A DNA stretch of 64,000 bases from Sphingomonas sp. (GCF_017304635.1 NZ_JAFKMA010000004.1:1-64000); one strand, 5' to 3'. Shown: positions 16,222 to 25,879, counted from the first letter of the stretch. Made by a program: numbers and translations. The notes: generated by a model not told the origin, from the sequence alone.

Positions 16222-17577
16222 ATGGGCAACACCGGCGTTATCGACCATTTCCTCGAGGTCTTCACCCGCTACATCGATAGCGGTTTCGGACTGCTCAGCG
16301 GCGAGGTCGCTTTCATTGCGACCACGTTGATCGTGATCGACGTGACGCTGGCCGCGCTGTTCTGGAGCTGGGGCGCCGACGACGACATCTTGGCCAGGCT
16401 GGTCAAAAAGACGCTGTTCGTCGGTGTCTTCGCCTACATCATCGGCAACTGGAACAACCTCGCCCGCATCATCTTCGAAAGCTTCGCGGGCCTCGGCCTC
16501 AAAGCCAGTGGAACAGGCTTCACCACGGCCGATCTCTTGCGTCCGGGCAAGGTCGCACAGACGGGTCTGGACGCCGGCCGGCCGCTGCTCGATTCCATTT
16601 CCAGCTTGATGGGCTACTGGTCGTTCTTCGAGAACTTTATCCAGATCGCCTGCATGTTCCTGGCCTGGGCGCTGGTGCTTCTCGCCTTCTTCATCCTCGC
16701 CATCCAGCTCTTCGTCACGCTCATCGAGTTCAAGCTGACAACGCTCGCCGGCTTCGTGCTGATCCCGTTCGGCCTGTTCGGCAAATCTGCCTTCATGGCC
16801 GAGCGGGTGCTTGGCAACGTGATCTCGTCCGGCATCAAGGTCTTGGTGCTGGCCGTCATCATCGGCATCGGCTCGACGCTCTTCTCCGAATTCACGTCCG
16901 GTTTCGGCGGCCAGAACCCCTCGATTGATGAAGCGATGGCGATCGTGCTGGCCGCTCTGTCGCTACTCGGTCTTGGCATCTTCGGTCCCGGCATCGCCAG
17001 CGGGATCGTCTCAGGCGGTCCTCAACTCAGCGCCGGCGCCGCCGTCGGGACGGGCCTTGCCGCCGGTGGCATGGTCGCTCTCGGCGCTGGCGCCGTCGGC
17101 GCGGCCGCATCCGGCGGTGCCGCACTGGCTGGTGGCGCCGCCGCCGCCGCTCGGGGCGGCGCCGCGCTCGCGGGTGGCGCATCGACCGCATATAGCCTTG
17201 GCGCAGCCGGACAGTCCGGTGCAGCCGGCGTCGCTTCCGGGCTCAGCGGGGTCGCCCGCGCCGGCGGCAGCGCCGCCGTGTCGCCGCTGCGCCGTGCCGC
17301 GTCGCGCGCTGCCGAAAGCATGCGTTCCAGCTTCAGCGCTGGCGGCAAGGCGGCATTCGAAGCCACAGGCGGAACTTCCACCATGGGCTCGATCGGCGGT
17401 GATGCCGCCGGCGACGGAGCAGCGCCCGCGAGCGCTGGCGGCGCTCCGGCCTGGGCGCAACGCATGCGGCGCTCCCAACACATGACCCACGCCGCGCAGG
17501 CCACAGCCCATGCCGTTCGCTCAGGCGACGCACATGGCGGTGGCTTGTCCGTCAACCTGTCCGAAGGCGATCGCTGA
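16222..17577 (+). CDS. trbL: TrbL (VirB6-like) polytopic membrane protein
   Basis: The 451-residue protein has five or six membrane segments in its first ~270 residues (for example 'FIATTLIVIDVTLAALFWSWG', 'FLAWALVLLAFFILAIQLFVTLI' and 'VLVLAVIIGIGSTLFSEF'). A long Gly/Ala/Ser-rich tail follows (residues ~275-400). This is the TrbL/VirB6 pattern, forming the inner-membrane passage. The ATG at 16222 follows the TrbK-like stop by four bases; a longer upstream frame is an artefact of the overlapping gene. Confidence 0.93.
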   Translation: MGNTGVIDHFLEVFTRYIDSGFGLLSGEVAFIATTLIVIDVTLAALFWSWGADDDILARLVKKTLFVGVFAYIIGNWNNLARIIFESFAGLGLKASGTGFTTADLLRPGKVAQTGLDAGRPLLDSISSLMGYWSFFENFIQIACMFLAWALVLLAFFILAIQLFVTLIEFKLTTLAGFVLIPFGLFGKSAFMAERVLGNVISSGIKVLVLAVIIGIGSTLFSEFTSGFGGQNPSIDEAMAIVLAALSLLGLGIFGPGIASGIVSGGPQLSAGAAVGTGLAAGGMVALGAGAVGAAASGGAALAGGAAAAARGGAALAGGASTAYSLGAAGQSGAAGVASGLSGVARAGGSAAVSPLRRAASRAAESMRSSFSAGGKAAFEATGGTSTMGSIGGDAAGDGAAPASAGGAPAWAQRMRRSQHMTHAAQATAHAVRSGDAHGGGLSVNLSEGDR

Positions 17578-18260
17578 TGTTCAAACGACCCTCTACCCAT
17601 TACGGCAAGGCCCCCGAGCCGGAGACGCCTTATCAGCGCGCCGCCCAAGTTTGGGACGAGCGCATCGGCGCATCACGCATCCAGGCCAAAAATTGGCGAT
17701 TGATGGCGTTTGGCTCGTTGCTCCTGTCAGCCGGATTCGCCACCGCGCTCGTCGTACAGTCAGCCCGCGGGACCATCGTGCCCTGGGTGGTCCAAGTCGA
17801 CCGGCTCGGCCAGGCGCAAGCGGTCGCCCCCGCTCAGGCAGACTATCGTCCGACCGATCCGCAAATCGCCTTTCACCTCGCGCGCTTCATCGAGCAGGTC
17901 CGATCGATTCCCGCGGACGCCATTATCGTCCGCCAAAACTGGCTGCGAGCTTACGATTTCACGACCGATCGCGGCGCTGCGGCCCTGAACGACTACGCGC
18001 GGTCGAACGACCCGTTCGCAAAGGTAGGCCGCCAGCAGATCGCCGTCGATGTCTCCAGCGTCATTCGCGCGTCACCCGACAGCTTTCGCGTTGCCTGGGT
18101 CGAGCGCCGCTACGAAAACGGCCAACTCGCCGAGACCACGCGCTGGACCGCGATCCTGACGATCGTGGTCCAGATCCCCCGCAACGCCGATCGCCTCCGA
18201 GCAAACCCGCTCGGCATCTACGTCAACGCAATAAATTGGTCACGGGAGCTTGGGCAATGA
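17577..18260 (+). CDS. trbF: TrbF (VirB8-like) transfer protein
   Basis: The 227-residue protein starts one base inside the trbL stop. It has a cytoplasmic N-terminus ('HYGKAPEPETPYQRAAQVWDERIG'), one membrane segment (residues ~43-62) and a periplasmic VirB8-like domain containing 'IAFHLARFIEQVRSIPADAIIVRQNW' and ending 'ANPLGIYVNAINWSREL'. It links inner- and outer-membrane parts of the channel. Confidence 0.94.
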   Translation: MFKRPSTHYGKAPEPETPYQRAAQVWDERIGASRIQAKNWRLMAFGSLLLSAGFATALVVQSARGTIVPWVVQVDRLGQAQAVAPAQADYRPTDPQIAFHLARFIEQVRSIPADAIIVRQNWLRAYDFTTDRGAAALNDYARSNDPFAKVGRQQIAVDVSSVIRASPDSFRVAWVERRYENGQLAETTRWTAILTIVVQIPRNADRLRANPLGIYVNAINWSRELGQ

Positions 18261-19306
18261 AGCCGTCTTTCCGTAAAGCCGGAAACCCGGCTTCACACAG
18301 TCTCGTATTTCCGGCTCTCCACAGAGCCGCAATTCCGGCGATCCTGCTGGCAACGACCGCCCTCGCTGGCTGCGCCACCACCACGCCGCCGCCCGAGATT
18401 TCCTACGACAACGCGGCTCCCGCCGTGCAGGCGGTCGACCCGCCTGCGCCCGTCACTGTGGTCGAGCTGCCGCGACCGCTACCGCTGCCCGGCCAGTTGC
18501 AGCGGGTCGAGCCATCGCGGCGCACGCCCGAACCCACCGATCCGACGGCGCGGGTAAATCAGGCCAACGCCGCCGCGCGCATCCAGCCGGTGCGCGACGG
18601 CTTCATCAATTCGATGCAGGTCTATCCCTTTACCCAAGGCGCGCTCTATCAGGTCTATACCGCCGTCGGTCAGATCACCGATATCGCGCTCCAACCTGGC
18701 GAGCAGCTTGTCGGCGCCGGTCCGGTGGCGGCCGGGGACACGGTCCGCTGGATCATCGGCGACACCGAGAGCGGATCGGGCGCCACGCGCCAAATCCACA
18801 TCCTCGTGAAGCCGACGCGGGCCGACCTGATGACGAACCTGGTCATCAACACCAACCTGCGCACCTATCACATGGAGCTTCGCTCGACCGAGCGAACCTA
18901 TATGGCCTCCGTGTCTTGGCAGTATCCGCAGGACCAGCTCATTGCGCTACGCCGGCAGAACGCCGAGGCCCAGGCGGCGCAGCCTGTGGCGAGCGGTGTT
19001 GATCTTGCCAACGTCAACTTCCGCTATGCGATCGAAGGTGATCGGGCACCCTGGCGTCCCTTGCGCGCTTTCGATGATGGTCGCCAGGTCTTCATCGAGT
19101 TTCCCCGCGGCATCGGTCAAGGCGAAATGCCGCCGCTCTTCGTCGTTGGCGCGGAGGGCGACACTTCGGAGTTGGTGAACTACCGCGTGCGCGGGCACCA
19201 CATGATCGTCGACCGCCTTTTCGCCGCCGCCGAGCTGCGGTTTGGTTCCGGCGATCGGCAGCGGCGCGTTCGCATCACCCGCACCGACGGGAGGCCGACC
19301 TCGTGA
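18257..19306 (+). CDS. trbG: TrbG (VirB9-like) outer-channel protein
   Basis: The 349-residue protein begins in ATGA overlap with trbF. It has a signal sequence ending in a lipobox-like 'TTALAGCATT' (Cys near residue 39), a Pro-rich linker, and a VirB9/TrbG domain with 'PFTQGALYQVYTAVGQITDIALQPGE' and 'ILVKPTRADLMTNLVINTNLRTY'. It forms the outer part of the channel with TrbI. Unlike classical VirB9 it appears to be a lipoprotein, which may replace a separate VirB7. Confidence 0.94.
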   Translation: MKPSFRKAGNPASHSLVFPALHRAAIPAILLATTALAGCATTTPPPEISYDNAAPAVQAVDPPAPVTVVELPRPLPLPGQLQRVEPSRRTPEPTDPTARVNQANAAARIQPVRDGFINSMQVYPFTQGALYQVYTAVGQITDIALQPGEQLVGAGPVAAGDTVRWIIGDTESGSGATRQIHILVKPTRADLMTNLVINTNLRTYHMELRSTERTYMASVSWQYPQDQLIALRRQNAEAQAAQPVASGVDLANVNFRYAIEGDRAPWRPLRAFDDGRQVFIEFPRGIGQGEMPPLFVVGAEGDTSELVNYRVRGHHMIVDRLFAAAELRFGSGDRQRRVRITRTDGRPTS

Positions 19307-20523
19307 GCGAGAACCCTCCCCGGAATGAGGGTGCGCCCGACGACGACGCGCAGCCGTTGACCGGCGAGCCGGCCAGCGCGGCGCCGATGCGGCTGCGCGC
19401 GGATCCACCCCGCGTCACCCGGCTATCGCGCAAGGTCCTGGCTGGCGTGGGCCTGGTCGCGAGCCTCGGCCTCGGCGGCGCCTTGATCTACGCGCTTCAA
19501 ACCCGCGACAGCGGCCGACCCAATGAGGAACTCTACTCGACAGAGAACCGCTCGACGGCCGACGGGCTTGCGGGCCTGCCGCGCGATTACAGCGGCGTTC
19601 CTCGGCTCGGTCCGCCGCTTCCGGGCGATCTCGGCCGGCCGATGCTCAGCCCGGCGAACGGCGGACAGCCTGTTCCGGCTCCTGGCATCGCAACGCCGAA
19701 TCCCGGGCTAAGTCAGGAGGAGCAGCGACGCCTTCAGGAAATCGAGACCGCCCGGACCAGCCGGCTGTTCTCCGGGTCGGAGTCCCGCGCCGGTTCCCCC
19801 GCAACGACGCCGACCCTCGTGCCTCCGCCGGCGCCGAACCTCGCCAGCCTCGGGCTCGCGCCGCCGCCTGCGACCCCTTCGGCCCAAGATCGTCAGAATG
19901 CCTTCCTGAATGCGGCCGCCGATCGCAGGACGGTAGCGCCCGATCGAGTCGTCGCGCCGCCGTCGCCGAACGTTCTGCAAGCCGGCGCCGTCATCTCAGC
20001 CGCGCTCATCACCGGAATTCGTTCCGATCTGCCTGGGCAGATCACCGCGCAGGTCACCGAGAACATCTACGACAGTCCCACCGGACGCATCCTTCTCGTG
20101 CCGCAGGGCACGCGCGTCGTGGGCCAGTACGACAACAGCGTCCAGTTTGGACAGAGCCGCGTGCTCTTGGTCTGGAACCGGCTGATTTTTCCGAACGGCC
20201 GCTCGATCGTGTTGGAGCGCCAACCAGGCGCAGACGCCCAAGGATTTGCCGGCCTTCAAGACGGCGTGGATTACCACTGGTGGGATCTCGCCAAGGCCGC
20301 TGGTCTGTCCACACTCCTCAACGTCGGTGCTGAACTTGCGGTCGATGATCAAGACCGGCTGCTGCGAGCCATCCGCAACGGTGGCCAGGACACGATCAAC
20401 GATGCCGGTCAGCAGATCGTTCGCCGCCAGCTTAACGTCGCTCCGACGCTCACGATCCGGCCGGGCTTCCCGGTCAGGGTGATCGTGACGCGAGATCTGG
20501 TACTCGAACCATATGGAGGGTGA
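19303..20523 (+). CDS. trbI: TrbI (VirB10-like) channel protein
   Basis: The 406-residue protein starts with GTG in a GTGA overlap with trbG. It has a short cytoplasmic region, one membrane segment (residues ~45-67) and a long Pro-rich periplasmic linker. The VirB10 C-terminal domain includes 'GAVISAALITGIRSDLPGQITAQVTENIYDSPTG', 'LLVPQGTRVVGQYDNSVQFGQ' and 'PTLTIRPGFPVRVIVTRDLVLEPY'. It spans the envelope and couples ATPase energy to the outer pore. It is the last structural trb gene. Confidence 0.95.
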   Translation: MSENPPRNEGAPDDDAQPLTGEPASAAPMRLRADPPRVTRLSRKVLAGVGLVASLGLGGALIYALQTRDSGRPNEELYSTENRSTADGLAGLPRDYSGVPRLGPPLPGDLGRPMLSPANGGQPVPAPGIATPNPGLSQEEQRRLQEIETARTSRLFSGSESRAGSPATTPTLVPPPAPNLASLGLAPPPATPSAQDRQNAFLNAAADRRTVAPDRVVAPPSPNVLQAGAVISAALITGIRSDLPGQITAQVTENIYDSPTGRILLVPQGTRVVGQYDNSVQFGQSRVLLVWNRLIFPNGRSIVLERQPGADAQGFAGLQDGVDYHWWDLAKAAGLSTLLNVGAELAVDDQDRLLRAIRNGGQDTINDAGQQIVRRQLNVAPTLTIRPGFPVRVIVTRDLVLEPYGG

Positions 20524-20525
20524 TC

Positions 20526-20750
20526 ATGGCGAAGCTCAAGCTTGGCGCGCTCTTGGAAGACAAGGCTGTCAAAGTGTCGCTCGAACTGCCGGCCTCGCTG
20601 CATCGCGACTTGGTGCTCTACGCGGAGGTCCTGGGGCGCGAACAGGGGCAAACCATTTCAGATCCGGTCAAGCTCATAGCGCCGATGTTGCAGCGTTTCA
20701 TCGCGACCGATCGCGCGTTCGCAGCTGCCAGGAAGTCAGCTCCGGACTAA
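20526..20750 (+). CDS. DUF2274 family small protein
   Basis: The 74-residue protein begins 'MAKLKLGALLEDKAVKVSLELPASLHRDLVLYAEVLGREQG' and includes 'DPVKLIAPMLQRFIATDRAF'. This is the DUF2274 pattern that follows trbI in many alphaproteobacterial elements. The fold may be RHH-like, which would make it a regulator, but no function is known to me. A GGAGGG precedes the ATG at 20526; an in-frame GTG at 20520 is possible. It closes the transfer operon. Confidence 0.85.
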   Translation: MAKLKLGALLEDKAVKVSLELPASLHRDLVLYAEVLGREQGQTISDPVKLIAPMLQRFIATDRAFAAARKSAPD

Positions 20751-20764
20751 CGGGGGCGACCCCG

Positions 20765-21034
20765 TCAGTATATTCCGTATATGACGCGAACGGCGGTGCT
20801 AACCAAAAGCAGCCACAGCGCCTCGTCCCAATGGTTGAACCCATCACGCCTCAGGAATTTCTCACCGAGCGTGATCGCAAAGACGGCGCTACAGATCGAG
20901 TAAAGCGAGAGTACGAGCGACACCATTGGGAAATAATGCGCCCGGCCGTATAGCCCAATAATAGAGGAGACGCAGAGTTTTGTAGCGAAGCGTCGAAGCG
21001 TCAAGCGCGACTCCGCGTCTAGATGCGGCATCAT
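20765..21034 (-). CDS. Small membrane protein of unknown function
   Basis: The 89-residue frame encodes two hydrophobic segments (around residues 37-55 'MVSLVLSLYSICSAVFAITLGE' and 71-86 'EALWLLLVSTAVRVIYG') and a basic N-terminus. It is convergent with the transfer operon and stops 15 bases after the DUF2274 stop codon. It is downstream of the porin on the same strand. I do not recognise the family; the membrane pattern and position make it plausible, but it could be spurious. Confidence 0.5.
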   Translation of the reverse strand: MMPHLDAESRLTLRRFATKLCVSSIIGLYGRAHYFPMVSLVLSLYSICSAVFAITLGEKFLRRDGFNHWDEALWLLLVSTAVRVIYGIY

Positions 21035-21120
21035 GAATGCTCGCTGCCATCATCGCGCCAACTATGCGTTCGCGGGTCCCATCGATCACCTCGCACGTGC
21101 GCGATAGCGCGGTGCGGCCT

Positions 21121-22359
21121 TCAAAAAAGTATGCCTGTCTCGATCAGCGCGCGCACCTGATCGCGTCGATCGAAGTCACGACCGAAGCCAAAGCCCGCCT
21201 CGAGGTTCCCGATCCGGGTGTACGACACCTCTCCTCGCGCGAAGAATATGCCTTTCTGATAAGTCGGCGTGAAGGTCAGCGACCAGGCACTGCTTCCGGG
21301 ACCATAAAGCAAGTTCGTTGGCGCACACGACGCATCCGATCCGCATCTTCCCCCGCTAGTCTTCAGATATTCAGCCCGCGCGCCGAGCGACCACTCCTTG
21401 TCGATCGCGTATTTAACGAGCAGCGCCCCGCCGTAGGTATCTGCGGAACGATTGATGCCGAGCTGATCATCGCGGCCAACGTGGCTGTATTGGAGATACG
21501 GCGTCAGTGTGAGCGGACCGCTCGTATGGGTGTAAATGAGATTGAAAATGCTGCTGTTGTTCTGCGCCAAAGGCGTCGCGAAGGAGGATTTGTCATTACG
21601 CGATAGCGCACCAGCGCCGACGAAGCTCAGCGAATTCGAGGAATCAAACGCGTAGGAAAGCGTGCCCGAGAGCCAGTTCAGCTTTCCCGAAAAATAGCCG
21701 TCGTTAAGCGAGACCGCCGCACTGACGGCTCCCTTGGCGTAATTCACTTGGACGCCGCGACTGATGGCCGGCTCCTGATTCCACAGCAAGCCGTGCTCGA
21801 TATTGACGTTTTGGAAGGTGAACGTCGACTCCGCGCCGACCATCGTTGGCAGTAATCCGGCAGACACGGATAGTTCGGGCGATATCACCGCTTTCGCGTA
21901 CGCCACCGGAACCGGACCAAAAAGCTGCTCCGTCGCTTCGGTTGCCTTCAGGTAAGACGTACCCAGCGAAGGGATGGAGTAAATGCCCGTCTGTACATAG
22001 AACTGTAGCGGGCCCCGGGTCGTTTGAAACTGGACTTGCGCGTTGCTGATATCGACGAAGCCGTCGCGGTTGCCGATCCCGCCGGCGTGCGTTGCATTGG
22101 TCTGCGCGACGCCAATGCCCGTCACTTGGCCCGACACCAGAACCTGACCGAACGGTCCTGCCTCAAGCGCGATGGCGTCAGGATTAGGGACGAGGGGGCC
22201 AGCAAAACTCGGTGCCGGAACCGGATCTGCATATGCCGCGCTCGCGCCGAAGAGCGTAGCGTACGCCACTCCAAGCGCCAGGGTCGAGGGCGACGTCAAC
22301 CACCATTTGTGTCGCGGCGTCGACTTGCGAATAGCAGAGAAATCGGCACGTTCGGGCAT
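21121..22359 (-). CDS. BBP2-type outer-membrane beta-barrel porin
   Basis: The 412-residue protein has a signal peptide (hydrophobic residues ~25-43, cleavage after 'ASAAYA'). A beta-barrel sequence of alternating strands follows and ends in Phe, the outer-membrane insertion signal. The stretch 'AGLLPTMVGAESTFTFQNVNIEHGLLWNQEPAISRGVQVNY' is typical of OmpL-like BBP2 porins. The region 22403-22418 upstream contains a motif also found before kdp, so it may be controlled together with potassium uptake. Substrate is unknown; small-ion or sugar passage are both possible. Confidence 0.8.
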   Translation of the reverse strand: MPERADFSAIRKSTPRHKWWLTSPSTLALGVAYATLFGASAAYADPVPAPSFAGPLVPNPDAIALEAGPFGQVLVSGQVTGIGVAQTNATHAGGIGNRDGFVDISNAQVQFQTTRGPLQFYVQTGIYSIPSLGTSYLKATEATEQLFGPVPVAYAKAVISPELSVSAGLLPTMVGAESTFTFQNVNIEHGLLWNQEPAISRGVQVNYAKGAVSAAVSLNDGYFSGKLNWLSGTLSYAFDSSNSLSFVGAGALSRNDKSSFATPLAQNNSSIFNLIYTHTSGPLTLTPYLQYSHVGRDDQLGINRSADTYGGALLVKYAIDKEWSLGARAEYLKTSGGRCGSDASCAPTNLLYGPGSSAWSLTFTPTYQKGIFFARGEVSYTRIGNLEAGFGFGRDFDRRDQVRALIETGILF

Positions 22360-22402
22360 ATATGCATCCCCATTTGATTGGGCAGATGCAGCGAAGCACT
22401 AA

Positions 22403-22418
22403 TTTTACGCGTATAAAG
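22403..22418 (-). promoter_or_regulatory. Candidate KdpE-type site upstream of the porin
   Basis: Read towards the porin, the sequence is CTTTATACGCGTAAAA, a near-palindrome about 45 bases before the start codon. A closely similar CTTATAC-N4-GCGTAAAA stands upstream of the kdp genes (23728-23746). The established E. coli KdpE site is also built of TTTATA/TTTACA-like elements. Regulation by the local KdpE is inference from this likeness and from gene proximity. Confidence 0.35.
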
Positions 22419-22539
22419 TCGGCGCTTTATCTGACGTTGGGCCGTAAGGATTGCATATATATTTGAGCAGCGTCAGCCCTGTTTGACGCGGCTTAGACCG
22501 CCTGGCGGTAACGAACCTCAGCACGGGCGACTTTGACCA

Positions 22540-23436
22540 TTATGCGGTAGCGGCTTGCCCGGCCGTCAAGCTCAGCAGCCGGCGAAAGGGCGGGTTATCG
22601 TTCTCGGTCGACCAAACCGCGGAGAAGGGCAGCGCGCAACCTTCGAGCTTCCGATAGGTGATGCCGGGGAACGACGTCTCCGCGACCGATTGGCTTGCTA
22701 TCGAGATGCCTCTGCCGATCGCAACCAACTGCATCAGGGTTTGTGACGACACGCGGTCACGCTGTATCCGTGGCGAATATCCAATGGAGGAGAGGTGCCG
22801 GAAAACGAACGCTTCGATGTCGCGTCCCGGCGTAGCTTCGGTCACCAGAAACTGCTTCAGCCTGATGTCACTCCACGCGATTTCGCTCTTTTTCGTGAGT
22901 GCATCATTCTCCGACAAGACGACAAACACATCCTCGGTCCACAGCCGTTTGGTGGCGAGGCTGCCAGTGTCAAGCGGCGCGGCCATGAACGCGATATCGA
23001 GATTGCCGCGCTCTAAGTCCTCGAAGAGCTGTGTATGTGTGCCTTCCACAAACTCAAGCTGCACTGCTTCATGTTGCTGACAAAAGCGAATAAGCAGCTC
23101 CCCGAGGAACCCGGTTGCGAGCGGAGATGACAGGCCGACGCGAACCGTACCGGACCTGCCGCGGCCGATCGTGCCGACATCGCCTACCGCACGATCAATC
23201 TCGTTCAGCGCGGCTTGGGCATGCTCGACAAAAATAGACCCAGCTTGCGTTAGCGAAACGCCGGACCTTTTGCGAAGAAATAAGCTGGAGCCTAACCCGT
23301 CTTCCAAGTTTCTGACCTGCCGACTGATTGTCGACTCCCGCACGCCAAGGCGTGAAGATGCCTTGCGAAAGCTTCCGAACCGGGCGGCCGTCACAACGTA
23401 TCGTATGTGCCTAAGCTCTAGCTCAAAGGCCTTCAC
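22540..23436 (-). CDS. LysR-family transcriptional regulator
   Basis: The 298-residue protein has a winged HTH at residues ~7-65 ('LELRHIRYVVTAARFGSFRKASSRLGVRESTISRQVRNLEDGLG') and a LysR substrate-binding domain from residue ~93 ('GTVRVGLSSPLATGFLGELLIRF'). It lies upstream of, and on the same strand as, the porin, and divergent from kdpF across a 503-base gap. Which of these it controls is not evident. The ligand cannot be predicted from the sequence. Confidence 0.92.
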   Translation of the reverse strand: MKAFELELRHIRYVVTAARFGSFRKASSRLGVRESTISRQVRNLEDGLGSSLFLRKRSGVSLTQAGSIFVEHAQAALNEIDRAVGDVGTIGRGRSGTVRVGLSSPLATGFLGELLIRFCQQHEAVQLEFVEGTHTQLFEDLERGNLDIAFMAAPLDTGSLATKRLWTEDVFVVLSENDALTKKSEIAWSDIRLKQFLVTEATPGRDIEAFVFRHLSSIGYSPRIQRDRVSSQTLMQLVAIGRGISIASQSVAETSFPGITYRKLEGCALPFSAVWSTENDNPPFRRLLSLTAGQAATA

Positions 23437-23939
23437 CGCCAGAAGGGCCGGGCTACGCAGCGATGTCGGTGGGGATGGAAGCTACAGCGCATCTCGGCGT
23501 TACCTGTAATTGGAACGCGTCGAGCCGAACGCGATGCTATAGGACGCTGCTTACCCCGCGTGACATAAGGATCACGTAGAGTTTCGAGGGGCGACCGCAA
23601 AGATCGCGTAAAGCGCAGCCCTCATTCGCCAGTTCCAGAGCGTACTCCGCTTCACTCGCATTCATCTATTCATGGTCGGCCAAGAAACGTCGCGGGCGGT
23701 GGCTGTGACATGCTTCCTTACGCCATCCTTATACACGGGCGTAAAAACTCAGCGCCGCCTTTACGTGCAACGTCTTAAAGGCGTCCCGCAGACTGACACT
23801 AAACTGGAGCTGCAGCCAAAATGCTCAGCAACTTTCTGGCCGAGGAGCCGAGATCTGCGCGTCTACTGAGCCGCGTGCGTTCGCGCTCGCGCACGAAGAG
23901 ACGATCGTTCGGCGTCGTCGCGCTGTTTGGAGAACCCTC
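23437..23939. promoter_or_regulatory. LysR/kdp intergenic regulatory region
   Basis: This 503-base stretch has no convincing gene; a 65-codon frame at 23672-23869 looks spurious. It holds CTTATAC-N4-GCGTAAAA at 23728-23746, resembling the motif before the porin. Just after it lies a perfect 8-bp inverted repeat CGCCTTTA/TAAAGGCG (23756-23763 and 23776-23783, 12-base centre). Both lie within ~210 bases of the kdpF start and are the best candidates for KdpE control of the operon. Confidence 0.45.
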
Positions 23940-24035
23940 GTGACCGCAACCCTCATGATTGTTCTGGCCGGCGCCTGCGCGGTCGGCCTCTTCATCTACC
24001 TTTTCTACGCCCTCATGAAGCCCGAGCGCTTCTGA
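23940..24035 (+). CDS. kdpF: KdpF, small subunit of the Kdp potassium pump
   Basis: A GTG at 23940 opens a 31-residue single-span peptide with a hydrophobic core ('LMIVLAGACAVGLFIYLFYALM') and the characteristic 'KPERF' end of KdpF. This subunit stabilises the KdpABC complex in the inner membrane. It is the first gene of the kdp cluster; a second mini-gene follows 36 bases later. It is too short to be picked up by usual ORF length limits. Confidence 0.85.
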   Translation: MTATLMIVLAGACAVGLFIYLFYALMKPERF

Positions 24036-24071
24036 GCGTCAACCATCCATTCTAACCGGCAGGTGGCAAAT

Positions 24072-24155
24072 ATGGGCGACCTCATCTTCGTAGCGGTAAC
24101 GCTCGGATTCTTCGCAATCACAGCAGGGTTCATCGTGGCCCTCGATCGAATTTGA
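24072..24155 (+). CDS. Second KdpF-like single-span peptide
   Basis: An ATG at 24072 opens a 27-residue peptide, '[20 protein letters not shown]' then 'IVALDRI', entirely one membrane helix with a charged end. Short peptides of this kind accompany kdpF in many proteobacterial kdp operons and are sometimes annotated as kdpF themselves. It starts 36 bases after kdpF and stops ten bases before kdpA, and GAGGGGG at its end provides the kdpA ribosome site. Its function is not established. Confidence 0.65.
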   Translation: MGDLIFVAVTLGFFAITAGFIVALDRI

Positions 24156-24165
24156 GGGGGCTCTG

Positions 24166-25869
24166 ATGGGATACGATCTGAATCAATTCATCGTCGTTTT
24201 GGCGATAATGACGGGCCTCGTCTTTGTGGCTGGCCCGTGGCTCACGCGCATCTTCACCGCGCCTGGACACAATATTATCGAGCGCGGCACCTACCGGTTG
24301 CTGGGCGTCGATCCCGCCGAGGCAATGTCCTGGAAACGCTATGGCGCGGTGCTGCTCCTCAGCAACGCCGCCATGATGCTGCTCGGCTACCTGATTTTGC
24401 GCATCCAGCAACTTCTGCCCGGCGATTCGCTCGGTCGCTCTTCGCAGACACCCGACCTCGCGTTCAACACCGTCGCCTCCTTCATCACCAATACCAACTG
24501 GCAGGCCTATTCTGGCGAGACGAGCCTCTCGAACCTGTCGCAGATGGCGGTCATCACCTTCCTGATGACCGTCAGCGCCGCGACCGGCGTTGCCGCCGCA
24601 GGCGGCTTCATCCGGGGCCTTAGCCGCAAGAGCGCCGGCGACATCGGCAATTATTGGGTCGACTTCACGCGCGTCACCTACCGCCTGCTGCTCCCGGTCT
24701 GCTTCGTCTTGGCGCTCATCTATGTGTGGCAGGGCATGCCGCAGACGCTGACGGCCGACACGGTGGTCACGACGCTCGAAGGCGCTCGCCAGCAGCTCAT
24801 CATCGGGCCGGTGGCCAGTCTCGAGACCATCAAGCACATCGGCACCAACGGCGGTGGCTTCTTCGGCATGAATGCCGCGCATCCGTTTGAAAACCCGACA
24901 CCGCTCACCAACACGCTGCATATCCTGAGCATGTTGTTGATCCCGTCGGCCCTGACCTACGTCTTCGGATCGATGATCGCCAACCGCAAGCAGGGTTGGT
25001 CGTTCTTCGCCGCCTTCTTCGTCATGTTTCTCGGCTTCCTAGCGCTGGTCTACGGCGCCGAGCATGCGGGCAATCCGATGCTTTCGCCGCTGGGAATTGA
25101 TCAGGCGCAGACCGCAACGCTCGGCGGCGGCAACATGGAGGGTAAGGAACTTCGCTTCGGCATCGCCCAGACCAGCCTGTTCGTGACCACCACGACGGCG
25201 GCGACGACGGGATCGGTCGACTCGATGCACGCCTCGCTGACACCGCTTGGCGGCCTCGTCCCGATCGCCCAGATGATGCTCAACAACGTGTTCGGCGGCG
25301 ATGGCGTCGGCCTCATCAATCTCGTCACCTATGCAATCCTGACCGTCTTCCTGGTCGGCATGATGATCGGGCGAACGCCCGAATTCCTCGGCAAGAAGGT
25401 CGAGGCGCGCGAGATGAAGTTCGTGATGCTGGCTGTTCTGGCCCATGCCTTCAGCATCCTCGGTTTCACGGCGCTCGCATGCGTCATGCCCTCCACCGTC
25501 GACAGTCTGGCCAATATGGGGCCCCACGGTTTCAGCGAAGTGCTCTACGCCTATACCTCGGGCACCGCCAACAACGGTTCGGCCTTCGCCGGCTTCAACG
25601 CCAACACTCCCTTCTTCAACACAACCATTGGGCTCGCGATGCTGGTCGGGCGCTATCTGACCTTGCTGCCGATGCTGGCGGTCGCGGGCGTGATGGCGGC
25701 GAAGAAGACGGTGCCGGCCGGCCCAGGGACGCTCTCGACCGCAACACCGCTGTTCACAGGGCTTCTCGTGTTCGTGGTGCTGGTGGTCGGGGGTCTGACC
25801 TTCCTCCCCGCGCTCGCGCTCGGCCCGATCGTCGAGCATCTGCTGATGCTGTCTGGCACGACATTCTGA
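24166..25869 (+). CDS. kdpA: KdpA, potassium-binding channel subunit
   Basis: The 567-residue polytopic protein matches KdpA throughout: '[30 protein letters not shown]' (first selectivity loop region), '[26 protein letters not shown]' and '[23 protein letters not shown]'. These are the repeated K+ pore loops. It takes up K+ at the periplasmic side and passes it to the KdpB ATPase. About ten membrane segments are visible and the length is normal. KdpC follows 10 bases downstream, where KdpB would usually be. Confidence 0.96.
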   Translation: MGYDLNQFIVVLAIMTGLVFVAGPWLTRIFTAPGHNIIERGTYRLLGVDPAEAMSWKRYGAVLLLSNAAMMLLGYLILRIQQLLPGDSLGRSSQTPDLAFNTVASFITNTNWQAYSGETSLSNLSQMAVITFLMTVSAATGVAAAGGFIRGLSRKSAGDIGNYWVDFTRVTYRLLLPVCFVLALIYVWQGMPQTLTADTVVTTLEGARQQLIIGPVASLETIKHIGTNGGGFFGMNAAHPFENPTPLTNTLHILSMLLIPSALTYVFGSMIANRKQGWSFFAAFFVMFLGFLALVYGAEHAGNPMLSPLGIDQAQTATLGGGNMEGKELRFGIAQTSLFVTTTTAATTGSVDSMHASLTPLGGLVPIAQMMLNNVFGGDGVGLINLVTYAILTVFLVGMMIGRTPEFLGKKVEAREMKFVMLAVLAHAFSILGFTALACVMPSTVDSLANMGPHGFSEVLYAYTSGTANNGSAFAGFNANTPFFNTTIGLAMLVGRYLTLLPMLAVAGVMAAKKTVPAGPGTLSTATPLFTGLLVFVVLVVGGLTFLPALALGPIVEHLLMLSGTTF

Positions 25870-25879
25870 GGACATCGCC

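Noticed and set aside
23672-23869. A 65-codon frame between the LysR and kdpF genes
   Set aside because: It crosses the candidate regulatory motifs, has no ribosome site and no protein-like pattern.
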